Source: Tolypeutes matacus (lineage: Eukaryota; Chordata; Mammalia; Cingulata; Chlamyphoridae). From it: 64,000 nucleotides of DNA. The DNA lies in NCBI GenBank assembly GCA_026826555.1, contig JAKSZT010054324.1, positions 1,715,143 to 1,779,142 on the forward strand, given 5' to 3'. The notes beneath the pieces were generated by a model. It made no database searches. It was not told where the DNA came from and saw only the letters and a list, made by a program, of their open reading frames with translations. Both the position numbers and the translations under genes were made by a program. Below, in pieces: positions 22,985-33,471 of this stretch (its first letter is position 1; each line of letters opens with the position of its first letter).

Positions 22985-23522
22985 CCATATATGTCGAGCT
23001 TGTGATTGTGACAGAGATTTTTTTTTGAAAACATACTCACTGTAGAAATATTAGAATATACTAACAGGCAATAAAATATTCACCAATATCCTAACCACGT
23101 ACACATAAACATCTAACATTTCTGTGAACAAATTTCCAAATATTTCACAAATATATACATGTGGGGGTGAGTTGTTTTAGGATTGTGTTTATGATGATTA
23201 TAATTATACTGTATAGACTCTTCCAAACCTTGCTTTTTCATGTAAGATGTTATAATCATCCCCATGTAAATTAAATAGTCTTCTATGTATTATAATACAG
23301 ATTACATCCACTGTATTGAAAGTATCACCACTAATTCTCAATTATTGGGCATGAGGTTATTTTCAATTTCTTGCTTGCTGTAGTGTCTACCATTTTACAT
23401 AATTTTTTATGTTAAAAAATTATGTAAAAAGTTCTTTCATTGACATTCCTGAATTGCCGAATCAAAGGGTTTACACATTTAATCAATTAACTAAATGCCT
23501 TCCAGACAGAATGTATCTTTCT
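22985..23522 (-). mobile_element. L1M fragment, ORF2 3' end/3' UTR region
   Basis: Antisense L1M order on +: 'gattacatccactgtattga', 'attattgggcatgaggttat', 'ccgaatcaaagggtttacac', 'ttccagacagaatgtatctt'. It is interrupted by a MIR and resumes at 23740. Confidence 0.8.
23393..23429. repeat. Perfect 16-bp inverted repeat (hairpin)
   Basis: Arms 23393-23408 and 23414-23429 are exact reverse complements around the 5-base loop atgtt. It lies inside the old L1 fragment. Confidence 0.9.
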
Positions 23523-23738
23523 GGAGAAAGCTACTAGAATGTAGGCTATAAAGTCAAACTGCCTATGTAACCACAGGCAGAGTCTATGAACTGTCTGTGG
23601 TTCAGCAGCATCATCTGTACAATGGGATTCATAAAACTACTTCATATGATCACTATGAGGATTTAATAATTAAAATATGCAAAATACCCAGAATTTATAT
23701 GAAAACTCTTAAAAATGTTTGTTTTACTATTATTATTT
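23523..23738 (+). mobile_element. MIR SINE inserted between two L1 pieces
   Basis: Sense MIR order: 'gtaggctataaagtcaaact', 'gtaaccacaggcagagtcta', 'agcatcatctgtacaatggg', 'tcactatgaggatttaataa', 'aaaatacccagaatttatat'. L1 antisense sequence flanks it on both sides in register. Confidence 0.75.
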
Positions 23739-23739
23739 T

Positions 23740-23965
23740 TTTTAGTATTATATCCAATTAGCATTCTCCTCAGCACAAGCTATTTGTCCTCACCCTAGTC
23801 GACAATATTATCACAAAAACATTTGCAAATTTAATAAATAAATATTGTTATCTTATTCTTGCTTTAAATTTCCTTTCTTTGATTAATAGTAAGGCAGGAC
23901 GTTTATCACATAGTTATTGGCCATTTGTTTTTTCTCCTTTATGGCTTGCTAGATCATGGGCCTTT
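23740..23965 (-). mobile_element. L1M fragment, continuation
   Basis: Continues the L1 antisense order: 'gcattctcctcagcacaag', 'gtcctcaccctagtcgacaa', 'cctttctttgattaatagta' and 'tagttattggccatttgttt'. Confidence 0.75.
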
Positions 23966-24544
23966 AGCCTCATTTTGCTGCCACAGATTCTTTACTTTCT
24001 GATACACGTAAGAGCTGCTTCTTTCCTATCTATCTAATAGGACAACATTTTGTGTAATTTTAAGCAAACCGTCTATAGCATTAAACAATGTTATCTAAAA
24101 CAAAAATAGCAACTTATTCCCTCCTACATTTTTCCATAGAGTACTACTGTCAGGCAGAATGTGAATACAGTAGGACACTTTTTATGCTTTTATGTACCAT
24201 TCCCAAAAGTGTTGTTTCTCAACTTCTTGAATTCTCACTTGAATTAGAATGTATTGCAGTTAGCACTCTCACTAAGTTCTTTTTAATAACTTACTTGTAT
24301 TACTATGGCCTCAACCTATGTCAAAATATTGATTTTTTTGTTCTTCTGGAAAAAAAACAATAAAGGCAGTTCCCCCTCACCCACATAAAAAATTAAAAAA
24401 AAAGCTTCATGTTATTAACAAATACTCTGACAGTTTGGTCTTTACTTCCCTGGACTAAATAATGCCAAATGCTTTGCTTTTCCCTCAGGGAAATTTCCCA
24501 AGTCTTTAATGACTCATAGCATAGTATGGAATTTAAGGACACAA

Positions 24545-24735
24545 TCTTTATAATCAGACATATATTCAAATTCTGGCTCTGCACCTTGAACTTGGTCAAG
24601 TCACTTAATATCTCTGAGTCTCATTTATCTTATATGCAAAATAGAGAAAATACCCATCTCAAAGGAGCAGTTTGAAAGGTAAATGAGACACAGCATGTGT
24701 CAGGTTAGGTGCTTAATAAATGATAGTTATTTTTT
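24545..24735 (+). mobile_element. MIR SINE
   Basis: Clear sense MIR: 'ttcaaattctggctctgcac', 'ttggtcaagtcacttaatat', 'tctgagtctcatttatctta', 'caaaatagagaaaataccca', 'gtgcttaataaatgatagtt'. Confidence 0.92.
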
Positions 24736-24839
24736 TATTTAATCATTTTCATTGTTCTCCAATTAACCTTCATTTAGTTATATAGTCATATGAATTATTC
24801 CCATCTTAATGAATATCAACACCAGCCATTCACCTAATT

Positions 24840-25345
24840 TTTCAAACTTGAAATCTTGGAGCCATCCTCAGCTCCTTCTTCTCTAACACTTTCTATACCT
24901 AATCTGTCAAGTCCTATCAAGATAATATCTAAATGTCTTCACTTCCATCCACTCTGATCCATCTCCAATGCCCAAGTACCTGTCCAGATGGGTATCATTT
25001 CTTGTCTAAAGTTTTATAGGCCTGACATCCTTGAAGTTCCTTCTAATTGGGGCCCAAAGAATATTTCTAAATCACAAATCTAACTTGGACACTAGTCAAC
25101 TACAATACTTTCCATATTGCCCATTTATTAGAAAAGTCAGATTTGCTAAATATGAAATTCAAGGTCGTTAACAGTGTGTTCTTTATCTATCCAGCCTCAA
25201 CCTTAACGTATTTCCCTGTATCAATCACCCTTTTAAACTATTCTACACTGGAATCACAAACATTTTGCCAGTTCAAGAATATGTTGTGCACACTAATATA
25301 TTAGAGCCTTTGCTCAAAAAATGCTGCCTAAAATGCCCTTTATTC
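24840..25345 (+). mobile_element. L2 LINE, ORF2 C-terminal part
   Basis: Sense L2 order: 'tcttggagccatcctcagct', 'aatctgtcaagtcctatcaa', 'ccactctgatccatctccaa', 'tttctaaatcacaaatctaa', 'caaggtcgttaacagtgtgt', 'ctatccagcctcaaccttaa', 'gagcctttgctcaaaaaatg', then 'ctgcctaaaatgccctttat'. Frames are broken. Confidence 0.85.
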
Positions 25346-25369
25346 ATTAATTCATTCAAGATCAGTGGA

Positions 25370-25535
25370 AGGGAAATAACATTTACTGAGCTTCAAATAA
25401 ATGCCAGGCACATTTACAAGTTAAATAATCCTGTGAAGTAAATATTATTAGTACTATTTTACAGTGGAGAATACTAAGTTTATTGCCCAAGTTCACACTT
25501 ATAAACAGCAGGACTAGGATTCCACATTCTTTCCA
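25370..25535 (-). mobile_element. MIR SINE
   Basis: Antisense MIR: 'aaatgccaggcacatttaca', 'aataatcctgtgaagtaaat', 'actattttacagtggagaat', 'ttgcccaagttcacactta', 'aacagcaggactaggattcc'. Confidence 0.85.
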
Positions 25536-25599
25536 CTTCTCCAAACATTTATTAGGTGCCTACTCTGTACCATATAATGGAATATTATGACATGATGGT

Positions 25600-26390
25600 G
25601 AATTAAAAGCAGATTTTTACTCAAGGAAATTACGGTAAAGTGGAACAACAACCCAGATATCTCTTATTCATGAGGACATCCACACAGCACGTGAGGGGCA
25701 TAGCACCTTCTGCAGTTTCACAGTGACTGCTCCATTTCCTGCCTCTGCTTCTCTCTTCACAATTCCCTGCCTGTCTGTGGCACTTTGAGAATATGTAAGA
25801 ACCTCAATTTACATAGTGAAGTAGCAGCTTCACTGCTTTAAGCAGCTTGAAGCTAGGGGATTTAAATTAATGGCCAAAATAAGACTTGTGATTGGCCTCT
25901 TATTTACTTTTGTATATATAGCATCAATGAGAATTGATTGGATATTATTTTCTGTTTTATACATGGAGAAGTTGATATAGATAAAAGGCAGACTATACAA
26001 GTAGGAGAAAAAACAGAGATGGGAATTCAAGTGCTTGCATTCTTGGTCTTTTGTTTTCCATCAAACTGCATTGCCTCCCTTGACATCAAATTATAAAACA
26101 AATTTTAGGTAGATATATATGGGTACTTTTGTATTTTTTATGATTAAAAAATGAAAGTGTTAAAAAATGCTTCAGTTCCTTTCATAAGCATGGCTCCACT
26201 TTAACTAATGGTTTATGCCTATGAAATAAAAAACCTAGGGGAGTTACTCTTAGAATCCTATGGCTTCCTAAGTCCCCTGTGTGGAAACTACTAGTAGAGA
26301 AGAACTAACTGTAACTAGATGACAGGTAAAGTCATTAAGCTCTTATCATTGATTTTCTTATCTTAAAAGGTAATACTAACTTGTTCACCT
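25600..26390. other. Unassigned DNA, no gene seen
   Basis: No repeat is recognised, and no coding frame is supported. Confidence 0.4.
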
Positions 26391-26399
26391 TACAAAACT

Positions 26400-26650
26400 A
26401 TTATAATAAAATAGGTAACATATCAAACATTTTATGAATAAAGCACTATTCAAGATTTTGGTATCATTATTGTAACACTACTTTATAACCAGGGTTCTAT
26501 AGATTTAGGGACTAAATATTTGAATGAGATTTTATAATGGAAAAGGACTGCACCACCACTCTCTGATTCTATACTTAGGAAACTGAAGATCAGAATAGCA
26601 AAATGGCTTGCCTAACATCATAGAGTTATTGATTAAAATGTTACATAACA
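26400..26650 (-). mobile_element. Degraded MIR-like fragment
   Basis: Weak antisense MIR: 'cattttatgaataaagcact', 'taggaaactgaagatcagaa', 'ttgcctaacatcatagagtt'. The middle is diverged. Confidence 0.5.
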
Positions 26651-26914
26651 ATATGCTCTATTTAATTATAAATACTGCCAGTTATTTAACCATTCCTATT
26701 AAAGTCTGCACATCAGTAAAGAAAATTGGACAATGACAAAGCATACAGGGGTGTAATCATATTTGGGTATCAAGATGCATTTGTGCGCACATTATCTACA
26801 TATTAGAGTTTGTATCCTTAAACAGAATGCATTGAACAAAGACATATTAGAGAAGTAAATGGATTTGTACAGATGGAGGCATAGATATAGATATCTAGAG
26901 AAAGATACATAATT

Positions 26915-27055
26915 GGATTTATTGAGCCCTTTTCATGAACCATAAAGAGAAGCACAGAGAGATAAATAATTTTCTTAGGATGAATCACACAGATAATAAA
27001 TGACAGAATCAGGACCTGAAACTGGATTTTTCTAACTCCAAAGACCTACAATACA
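26915..27055 (-). mobile_element. MIR SINE fragment
   Basis: Antisense MIR: 'ttattgagcccttttcatga', 'agagaagcacagagagataa', 'aataaatgacagaatcagga', 'cctgaaactggatttttcta'. Confidence 0.65.
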
Positions 27056-27072
27056 GAGTACTATATATTAAT

Positions 27073-27106
27073 CTAATATTATATATTAAACTCTATATAA
27101 TATTAG
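27073..27106. repeat. Perfect 13-bp inverted repeat
   Basis: Arms 27073-27085 and 27094-27106 are exact reverse complements with an 8-base loop, all A/T-rich. Confidence 0.85.
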
Positions 27107-27254
27107 TTATGTAAATGTTCTGTGTCATACAAGCAGTTTATAGAACATTCTATTGAAATTTTAGTGGGAAAAATTATTTAGAACTTGAAGAAAGATGCTG
27201 CAGTTTCAGTTAGTTTTAAAGGATGAGTAAGATACTGCAAGTTGGATCAAGAAT

Positions 27255-27269
27255 AAAAGAACACTGGAG
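27255..27269 (+). repeat. Left target-site duplication of the 27270 SINE
   Basis: The 15 bases aaaagaacactggag are repeated exactly at 27454-27468. Confidence 0.95.
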
Positions 27270-27453
27270 GGAAGCGGCTGTGGCTCAGTCAGTGGGCCTC
27301 CCGTTTGCCATGTGGGAGGCCCCAGGTTCGGTTCCCGGGGCCTCCTGGTGGGGGCGGGCCCGCCCGCATGGCGTGGTTGGCTGACCCGGCAAGCACGGGC
27401 AGCGGGGGGCGGGGGATAAATGAATAAATAAAAATAAAATCTTTAAAAAAAAA
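27270..27453 (+). mobile_element. DAS-like tRNA-derived SINE, young and GC-rich
   Basis: The tRNA-like head starts 'ggaagcggctgtggctcagt'. Box A lies at 27281-27295 and a near-canonical box B (ggttcggttcc) at 27325-27335. A very GC-rich middle part ('gggggcgggcccgcccgca') follows, then a 'ataaatgaataaataaaaat' tail and an A run. Exact 15-bp direct repeats flank it. The intact promoter boxes, exact duplication and surviving CpGs argue that this is the most recent SINE in the window. It resembles tRNA-Ala-derived DAS-SINEs of armadillos. A 75-codon minus-strand open frame across it is an artefact. Confidence 0.93.
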
Positions 27454-27468
27454 AAAAGAACACTGGAG
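27454..27468 (+). repeat. Right target-site duplication of the 27270 SINE
   Basis: Exact copy of 27255-27269; its first four A's overlap the SINE tail. Confidence 0.95.
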
Positions 27469-27671
27469 TAAGAGAAAATTTCAAGCCAAAAGTATAATGC
27501 ATGAAAGGTCAAAGCATTTCATAGGATAGAATAGTCTAGTGTGGGTCATGTTGGTATTGGAAATATGGGGAGATTTAAAGATCTGAAAGGGCAGAGACAG
27601 TTGTGTTTTGTTCAATCTCATGTCCCAGTGCCAAACAGAATAACAGGTATAACAAAAGTGATGATTGGATA

Positions 27672-27713
27672 GATGAATGAATGAATGAATGAGTGAGTGA
27701 GTCAGTGAGTGAA
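27672..27713. repeat. (GAAT)n / (GAGT)n simple repeat
   Basis: Runs of gaat and then gagt units. The sequence resembles the tetranucleotide tail of L2, next to the minus-strand L2 that follows. Confidence 0.85.
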
Positions 27714-27719
27714 GTGGAG

Positions 27720-28500
27720 AGAAGGAAAGGTAGAGCTTCATTATGAAAGGCCCTGAATTCTATGCTAAAGATTTAGAAATCATCCTGATATTTTGAAACC
27801 AGTTGGAAACATTTTAGTAGATGTGTAACAAGGCTAAATCTGTCTTCTGAAAAAGTGATTCTGGTTGCACAGAATAACATTGCCTGGGAGGATTAGAGAT
27901 AGGGAGAGTAGATAAGACATATTTGTAATGAACTAAAAAAGAGATAACAAATTTCTAGATACTTGTTGATATCTTTAGCCAAAAGAGATTCTCAAAAAGA
28001 AGACTTTGTCTGTGAAAAGAAAATCATGTGGCAAGTTTTGAAATCATGTGGCCCTAATGAACTAGAATTGCTTATAGTAGATTCAGGTAATATAGTCTAT
28101 AAAATGTATACCTACAAATTAGAGTTGCCAACATCTATGTACACACCTAGACAGAACATGTATAGCTGGCAAAGAAGAAGGCATAGACAAAAAATAGGGA
28201 AAGTATAATTCAATGGGAATATAGAGAATAAAAAGGTCATATTAAGGAACAGAATGGTCGAAGAGGAAGGAAGACTACAAGACAGAAATATCCTGAAAGT
28301 CAAGAGAGTTTCCAGAAAAAGGAAGTGGATACCTAAGAGACACTAGAGAGACTAGGTAGGTACCTAGAGAGACTAGGTAGGTAGAGAGACTGATAAGGAA
28401 TCTCTGGATTTAGCAATTAAGATATTGTTCTCAATTTTGAGAGGGAAGTTACATTTGAGTGGTGGAGGTGGAAGTCAGATAGCAATGTGCTAAAAAGTGA
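27720..28500 (-). mobile_element. L2 LINE, antisense, interrupted by unplaced sequence
   Basis: Antisense L2 ORF2 C-terminal order: 'atgaaaggccctgaattcta', 'gttggaaacattttagtaga', 'agtgattctggttgcacaga', 'ttgcctgggaggattagaga' and, after an unplaced middle (27960-28340), 'gaagttacatttgagtggtg' near 28444. Frames are not open in the L2 direction. Confidence 0.65.
28343..28395. repeat. 21-bp tandem repeat, about 2.5 copies
   Basis: The unit 'ctagagagactaggtaggta' occurs at 28343-28362 and, after one extra c, exactly again at 28364-28383. A partial third 'gagagactga' follows. Confidence 0.9.
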
Positions 28501-28599
28501 ACATGAGCTTTGGGAAAAGAAGCAGAGGAGAGATCATTTTTCCCCAAGTGTTGGCAGTGGACAAAGAAGAAAGCAGTTATTGTATTAATTAATCAATCA

Positions 28600-28885
28600 A
28601 TCATGGAATTCACCAATTTATGCTACAGTGAATATAATGTTTATGACCATCTCACATATCATTTTTCAAAGTGGTGCCTAAGTGCTGTAACTACAAAGAT
28701 GATTAGGCTATCAGCCCAGTTCTCAAGAGGTTTGCAGATAATTACCAAAGAATGTGGTAAGATAGGTGGCACTGAAGAGAAGACCCAATAAAGTGGGAAA
28801 GAGGCAGAGTGAGGCACAAAGTTTCTTAGAAGTAATTTACCTAAGAAGAGTCTTCAAGCATGAGCAAAAGCTAACCAGGTTGTCT
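28600..28885 (-). mobile_element. L2 LINE fragment, antisense
   Basis: Antisense L2 words in order: 'gtgctgtaactacaaagatg', 'ccagttctcaagaggtttgc', 'gaggcagagtgaggcacaaa', 'agagtcttcaagcatgagca', 'aaaagctaaccaggttg'. The region includes a 93-codon open frame (28510-28791) that is repeat sequence. Confidence 0.6.
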
Positions 28886-28930
28886 TAGCCTGAGTTCCAC
28901 CCATAGCAGAGCCTGAGTTTAAGGCTGGTA

Positions 28931-29095
28931 TGCCAGCACTGGCCTGATGGTTATTATGAGGACATTCTGTGGACTTTAATCATCAGTAAGTTGATAGCAT
29001 CTGTGGCTGATTACATCTACAATCAACTGAGAAGCTTGCCTGCAACAATGAAAAATAAATAGGTGCTGTTTCCCTAGAGAACCCTGACTAACACA
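28931..29095 (+). mobile_element. ERVL-type LTR (MLT2-like), internally deleted
   Basis: It carries 'agcactggcctgatggttat', 'ctgtggctgattacatctac', then jumps directly to the LTR 3' end 'tccctagagaaccctgacta acaca'. About 200 bases present in the 8628 copy are missing. Confidence 0.8.
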
Positions 29096-29505
29096 GATAG
29101 CTTCATAGATGTCAAATCCCTATATCCATTCATAAATACCAGGCAAATTTTCACAACACACTACATTTCTCACACCACAGCACAAAAGCCCAGGGCAGGG
29201 TATGAGATGTACCTATGAGGCCAACATCTGAGAAGCCCAAGGTCAAAAAGTGAGATGTACACATTCAGTCCCACACCTGTGTGAATCTTCATGATGTCAC
29301 CACAGAATTGTTCACACACAGCCTTGACTCAGAAGTGGAATCAAGAGGATTTGAAGTGACACAGAAGAAATGCCTCATTTATAGGTAAAAGGAAAAGAGC
29401 AGCAAAAACATAATGAAAAAAGTTTCAAGGTAAAATCCAGGGGTGTGTGGGCAAGAGCTATATAAAAATGATCCTGCAAGAATACTCAGTATAAAACAAA
29501 GTATG
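29096..29505. other. Unassigned DNA, no gene seen
   Basis: No repeat could be named, and no coding frame is supported. Confidence 0.4.
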
Positions 29506-29509
29506 GTGA

Positions 29510-29700
29510 GACAAAAGACTGGAGAAGTAAACTGTGCTTTAAATGCCATATTAAGAAATCTGAAACTAATTCTATAATCAATGGGAACGAGAACAGATTT
29601 AAGGTGTGAGATGAGGTAATAATTGCAAATGATTCAGTCTATAATAAGGCTGTTATAAGAATTAGGATAAGAGATCATGCTGAAAGCAATGAATGAAAGC
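29510..29700 (-). mobile_element. L2 LINE fragment, antisense
   Basis: Antisense L2 words: 'aagaaatctgaaactaattc', 'atcaatgggaacgagaacag', 'tgagatgaggtaataattgc' and 'aggataagagatcatgctga'. Confidence 0.55.
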
Positions 29701-29761
29701 AGTTGAAGAAAAGCATTATTGGACGGGTACATTTTCTATTTCTGGAAATGATGGACTAGGT

Positions 29762-29958
29762 CAGTGGCAGCAAATCAGGGGCAGTTTTGCTTCTAGAGAT
29801 TTGGCAAATTTATCACAATCGGCAGAGGTTGGGAGGGTGCTACTGGAAACTAGGGAGTAGAGACAAGGATACTGCTGCATATTATGCAATGCAAGGACAG
29901 CCCCCAAGAGCAAAGAATTATCCAACCCAAAATGTCAACAATAGTGAGGTGGAGAAAC
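29762..29958 (+). mobile_element. MER5A-like hAT (Charlie) MITE
   Basis: About 197 bp, close to the usual full length of this non-autonomous hAT-Charlie element. Start 'cagtggcagcaaatcagggg', middle 'gggagggtgctactggaaac', then 'gacagcccccaagagcaaag', 'ccaacccaaaatgtcaacaa' and end 'gaggtggagaaac'. No transposase is encoded. An open frame from 29787 is an artefact of the element. Confidence 0.9.
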
Positions 29959-30479
29959 AACAGAATAGGTACTTTGGCCTATCTAGAAATTATACAGATA
30001 TAGATTATATAGAAATACAGATGTAAATGTAGATATATAAACTTGAAGTCACTGGGAAAATAACCAAGCAATAAAGACTTATCAAGGACAAGATTCAGAA
30101 GCAGAAGAAAACCCAGAGAAGTGAGCCCAGATCTGGGGCTTGTTTTCTTCCCTAAAATTCAGCTGAGAAACTGAGAAGGTTGGCAGTGTTTTTGATAGCC
30201 ACATCGGACTAGAAAGGCAAAATTTGGTATGCAGAGGCTAAGGAGGAGGCTCTGGAAAATTCTCACTTTTTTGGTTGAAACCTGAATGGATGTACCCTAT
30301 GAGTAAGAGTGAGCCAGAGATCATCCTACACAAGTACTGGAGCCCAACTTTGACCAATCTGACCCTTAAAATTGGATCCCATCATCCAAGTGCCACAAAG
30401 CATAGGCAGAAGCAAATGTAAAGAAGAAAACATTGTCCTTTCACTCATGTAATTTTTGCAATTTTTCCAATTCAACAAC

Positions 30480-30620
30480 TAGCACATAGTGAAAAATAGC
30501 AAGGCATATGAGAGGAGATATAGTAATTTGACAGATTTGACAAGCAGGAATAAAAAAACAATAGGAAAAGATGCACAGGTTTCCAGATACTAGATTTATC
30601 AGCATACTGTCTGTGATTAT
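30480..30620 (+). mobile_element. L1M 5'-region/ORF1 fragment, left piece
   Basis: A-rich sense-like sequence ('gacaagcaggaataaaaaaa') that seems to continue in register at 31217 after the family A LTR. Similarity to L1M ORF1 upstream sequence is moderate. Confidence 0.45.
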
Positions 30621-31216
30621 TGTGTTAGTCAGCCAAAGAGGTGCTGATGCAAAATACCAGAAATCTGTTGGCTTTTATAAAGGGTATTTGGGGTAGAAGC
30701 TTATAGTTACCAGGCCATAAAGCATAAGTTACTTCCCTCACCAAAGTCTGTTGCCACGTGTTGGACCAAGATGGCTGCTGACATCTGTGAGAGTTCAGGC
30801 TTCTTTGGTTCCTCTCTTCCCAGGGCTTGTTTCTCTTTGGGCTCAGCTGTTCTGCTCACTCCACAAGGCCAGCTGTAGACTATGAGGTGAATGGCTTATC
30901 TCTCTTCCCGGGACCTCTGCTCTGTTTAATGGAGACTTTTTTCCTTCTTCATGTATCTGCTTCTCTTTGTGTTTACTTCCCGGGTTCTAGGATCAAAACT
31001 TCAAATTCCCTTCTCTGCGGTGCAGTTTCTCTGTGAGTCCCCACCCACTCAACATCCTACTGACATGACCCTATCAAAGCCTTAATCATTATTTAATCAA
31101 GTAAAAGTGAAACCTCTGAATCCAATCAAATCCAATATGCCCAGAGGGACAGACCAGTTCACAAACATAATCCAGTATATATTTTTGGAATTCATAAACA
31201 ATATCAAACCACTACA
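30621..31216 (-). mobile_element. Solo LTR, family A copy 3
   Basis: 596 bp from 'tgtgttagtcagccaaagag' to 'aaaccactaca', colinear with copies 1 and 2. Flanking pentamers attat (30616-30620) and attac (31217-31221) match at 4 of 5, consistent with an aged 5-bp duplication. It splits an older A-rich L1-like sequence. Shared blocks: 'gcataagttacttccctcac' near 30722 and 'ccaagatggctgctgacatc' near 30766. The 69-codon frame at 30827 is LTR translation. Confidence 0.9.
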
Positions 31217-31507
31217 ATTACCGTGCTCAAAAGAAAAAGAACAGAAAATAAAGAATGACAATTTCAAGTGAGAACTGGAAATTATATTGAAAGATATAGA
31301 TGATTAGAAAAATAAGTAGAAAATTAATTAAATAGAAGCTAAAAAATATAGGAAGGAATGAAAAGAAATTAAAATGATATATATGTGAGAAAATCTAAAT
31401 TAATATTGATCTATAATAATGTGTTTAATGTTTTAAAATATAGAGAGATTTGAAACACACAACAATAATGACATACAATTTGGAAAGAAGATGAATAAAC
31501 CAAAACC
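31217..31507 (+). mobile_element. L1M 5'-region/ORF1 fragment, right piece
   Basis: A-rich sequence ('gtgctcaaaagaaaaagaac', 'gaactggaaattatattgaa') resembling the coiled-coil-coding part of L1M ORF1. Open frames are absent. Confidence 0.45.
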
Positions 31508-32007
31508 ACAATGAGCTACCACAGTCTTATTTTGCCAGGGCTGCTATGACAAATACAACACAACAGGTTTTCTTAAACAAGAGGAATGTATTGTTTCATA
31601 ATTTTAAAGCCTAGAAGTCCAAAATTAAGGTCTCAAAAGGCTATGCTTTCTCCCAGAGCCTGTAGAATTCTGGTGCTAGCTGACTGCAACCTTTGGGGTT
31701 CCTTGGCTTGCGTTTCTGACTCCATCATATGGCACTCTGTCTCTTTGTTTTTTGTGTGGCTTTCTCTAACTGATAGTGTCTGAATTTCCTCCATCTTTAA
31801 AGATTTCAATCAAATAGATTAAGGCCTACTCATTCAATTTTTTCTTTATCTAAATATGATTTTTGAAGATTCTATTCACAAATCACTCCATACCCTAACT
31901 AATAATATCTTAAAAGGTTCTATTTGCAAAGGCATTCACACCCACAAGAATGTAGATTAAGACTTGAACATGTCTTCTGGGGGACACAGTTCAATACCCA
32001 GCACAGA
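31508..32007 (-). mobile_element. MaLR-type LTR (MST/MLT1-like)
   Basis: As read on +, the LTR 3' end comes first: 'gccagggctgctatgacaaa', 'ttaaacaagaggaatgtatt', 'cctagaagtccaaaattaag'. The 5' end comes last: 'cttctgggggacacagttca atacccagcaca'. This is the standard antisense look of ERVL-MaLR LTRs, about 500 bp. No internal sequence is attached. Confidence 0.8.
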
Positions 32008-32009
32008 CA

Positions 32010-32185
32010 CATTTGTACACAGATACGAAATAGCTAAAATTTTAAAGATTAACCATAACAAGTGTTGGTGAGCATCTGGATCAACTGGAACTTTCATACA
32101 CTGTTGGTAGGAATGAAAAATGGTGCAACCATTTTTGAGCACCATTGACAACTTATAAAGCTAAACTTTCAGTTACCGTAGGAAT
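32010..32185 (+). mobile_element. L1 ORF2 3' fragment
   Basis: Sense L1: 'caagtgttggtgagcatctg', 'aactggaactttcatacact', 'gttggtaggaatgaaaaatg'. Confidence 0.85.
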
Positions 32186-32199
32186 CAGAAATCATCTGG

Positions 32200-32665
32200 G
32201 TTTGGATCTTTCACTGATTTTTTATTTTTTTTTCCATTGATCTTTATGTCATTTCCTATGCCAACATCACACTCTCCCGTTTTCTGTAGCTTAAAAGTAA
32301 GTCATAAAACTAAGGTATTAGATACTTCCGACTGTGTTCTTCATTTTTGCAATTGTATACATCATTCTGGGTATTTTATAATTCCTTACACATTTTAGAA
32401 TCAGCTTTTAAATTTCTCCAAATAGTCAGCTAGGGTTTTATTATGATTGTATTGAAACAAACTTGGTGAGAACTTACATTTTAACAGTGAGTTTTTTCAA
32501 TCTATGAATATAATAAAGCTATAGATTTATTTATGCTTTCCTTAAGCTTTCTCACCAATAATTTGCAGTTTTCCATGGTTTTTAAAAATTACTTCTCTAT
32601 ATATTTTAGGTTTTTGAAATAGTTTGATAATATGTGTTTTTGAATTTCATACTATAATGCCTTGC
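32200..32665 (-). mobile_element. L1M ORF2 fragment, antisense
   Basis: Antisense L1M order: 'ccattgatctttatgtcatt', 'tagaatcagcttttaaattt', 'caaatagtcagctagggttt', 'ggtgagaacttacattttaa', 'tcaatctatgaatataataa'. It abuts a sense-oriented L1 piece head-to-head, so a rearrangement or two separate insertions is implied. Confidence 0.85.
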
Positions 32666-32669
32666 ATGT

Positions 32670-32996
32670 GCTTGCCTCTATGTATGTCTTCAACATACCT
32701 TTTATTCCGCATAATGTAGCCACATTGGCCTTCCAGTCCTTCAGACAGGCCCAAACCATTTCTTCCTCAAAGGCTTGACATTTCTCTCCTTCTGGTGTGC
32801 AACACTTTTCTCCATAGGAATTTTGAATTCTATCATCTAGGTCACAGCCTGGTTGTCACTTCCTCAGGGTCTTCTCAACCCACTCAGGCCAATGTAGTTC
32901 TACAAAAGCACGGAATCATAGACCATTATGGATATTATTTTTTTTCAAAGTACTTTATACTATCTGAAATTATTTTATTTATTAATATTTTCTTAT
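32670..32996 (+). mobile_element. L2 LINE, left part of an interrupted copy
   Basis: Sense L2: 'cttccagtccttcagacagg', 'gtgtgcaacacttttctcca', 'tcacttcctcagggtcttct', 'tatctgaaattattttattt'. It continues at 33472 after the family B LTR. Confidence 0.7.
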
Positions 32997-33471
32997 TTTG
33001 GTGGTTTGGAGCTGTATTATCCCAGAAAATAAGTTTTTAAACTTAATCCATTCCTGTGGGTGTAAGCTGATTTTAAGTAGGCCCTTCTGATGAGACTACT
33101 TCAGTTAAGGTATGGTCTACTTCGGTCAAATCCCATTACTTGAGTCCTTTTTAAGTGAAATGAAATTCAGACATACCAAGAGAGAGCCATGGGAAATAAA
33201 AAGCCAACATTCATTGGAATCTGGAAGAGAAGTAAGAAGCCAGAAGAGTCTGCCCTGTGCATTGCTATGTGACAGAGAAGCCCAGGACCAAGGATCAAGG
33301 ATCATCAGCATTCAGCTCCAGAATGCCACAGTCTTTGGGGAGAAAGCATTGCCTTCATGATGTCTTGATTTGGACTTTTTCCTGGCCTCAAAACTGTGAG
33401 CCATTAAATTTCCATTGTTCAAGCCATCCCTTTGCATGGTATTTACTTGAGCAGCCTAGGAACCTAAAACA
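32997..33471 (+). mobile_element. Solo LTR, family B, inside an L2
   Basis: About 475 bp. It starts near 'ggtggtttggagctgtatta' and ends 'gcagcctaggaacctaaaaca'. Identical 5-base flanks 'cttat' lie at 32992-32996 and 33472-33476. Inside are 'ccattcctgtgggtgtaagc', 'ccacagtctttggggagaaa', 'gccattaaatttccattgtt'. The start resembles family A ('tgtagcagtttgatg'), so the two LTR families are probably related ERVL/MaLR-class elements. L2 sequence on both sides is in register. Open frames at 33112-33360, 33126-33311 and 33257-33496 are LTR translations. Confidence 0.85.

Noticed and set aside
27672..27713. CRISPR-like or regulatory repeat array
   Set aside because: Only a tetranucleotide microsatellite beside an L2 end; no spacers and a mammalian context.
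28510..28791. 93-codon frame as a small gene
   Set aside because: The second half is antisense L2 sequence; no domain or conserved start context.
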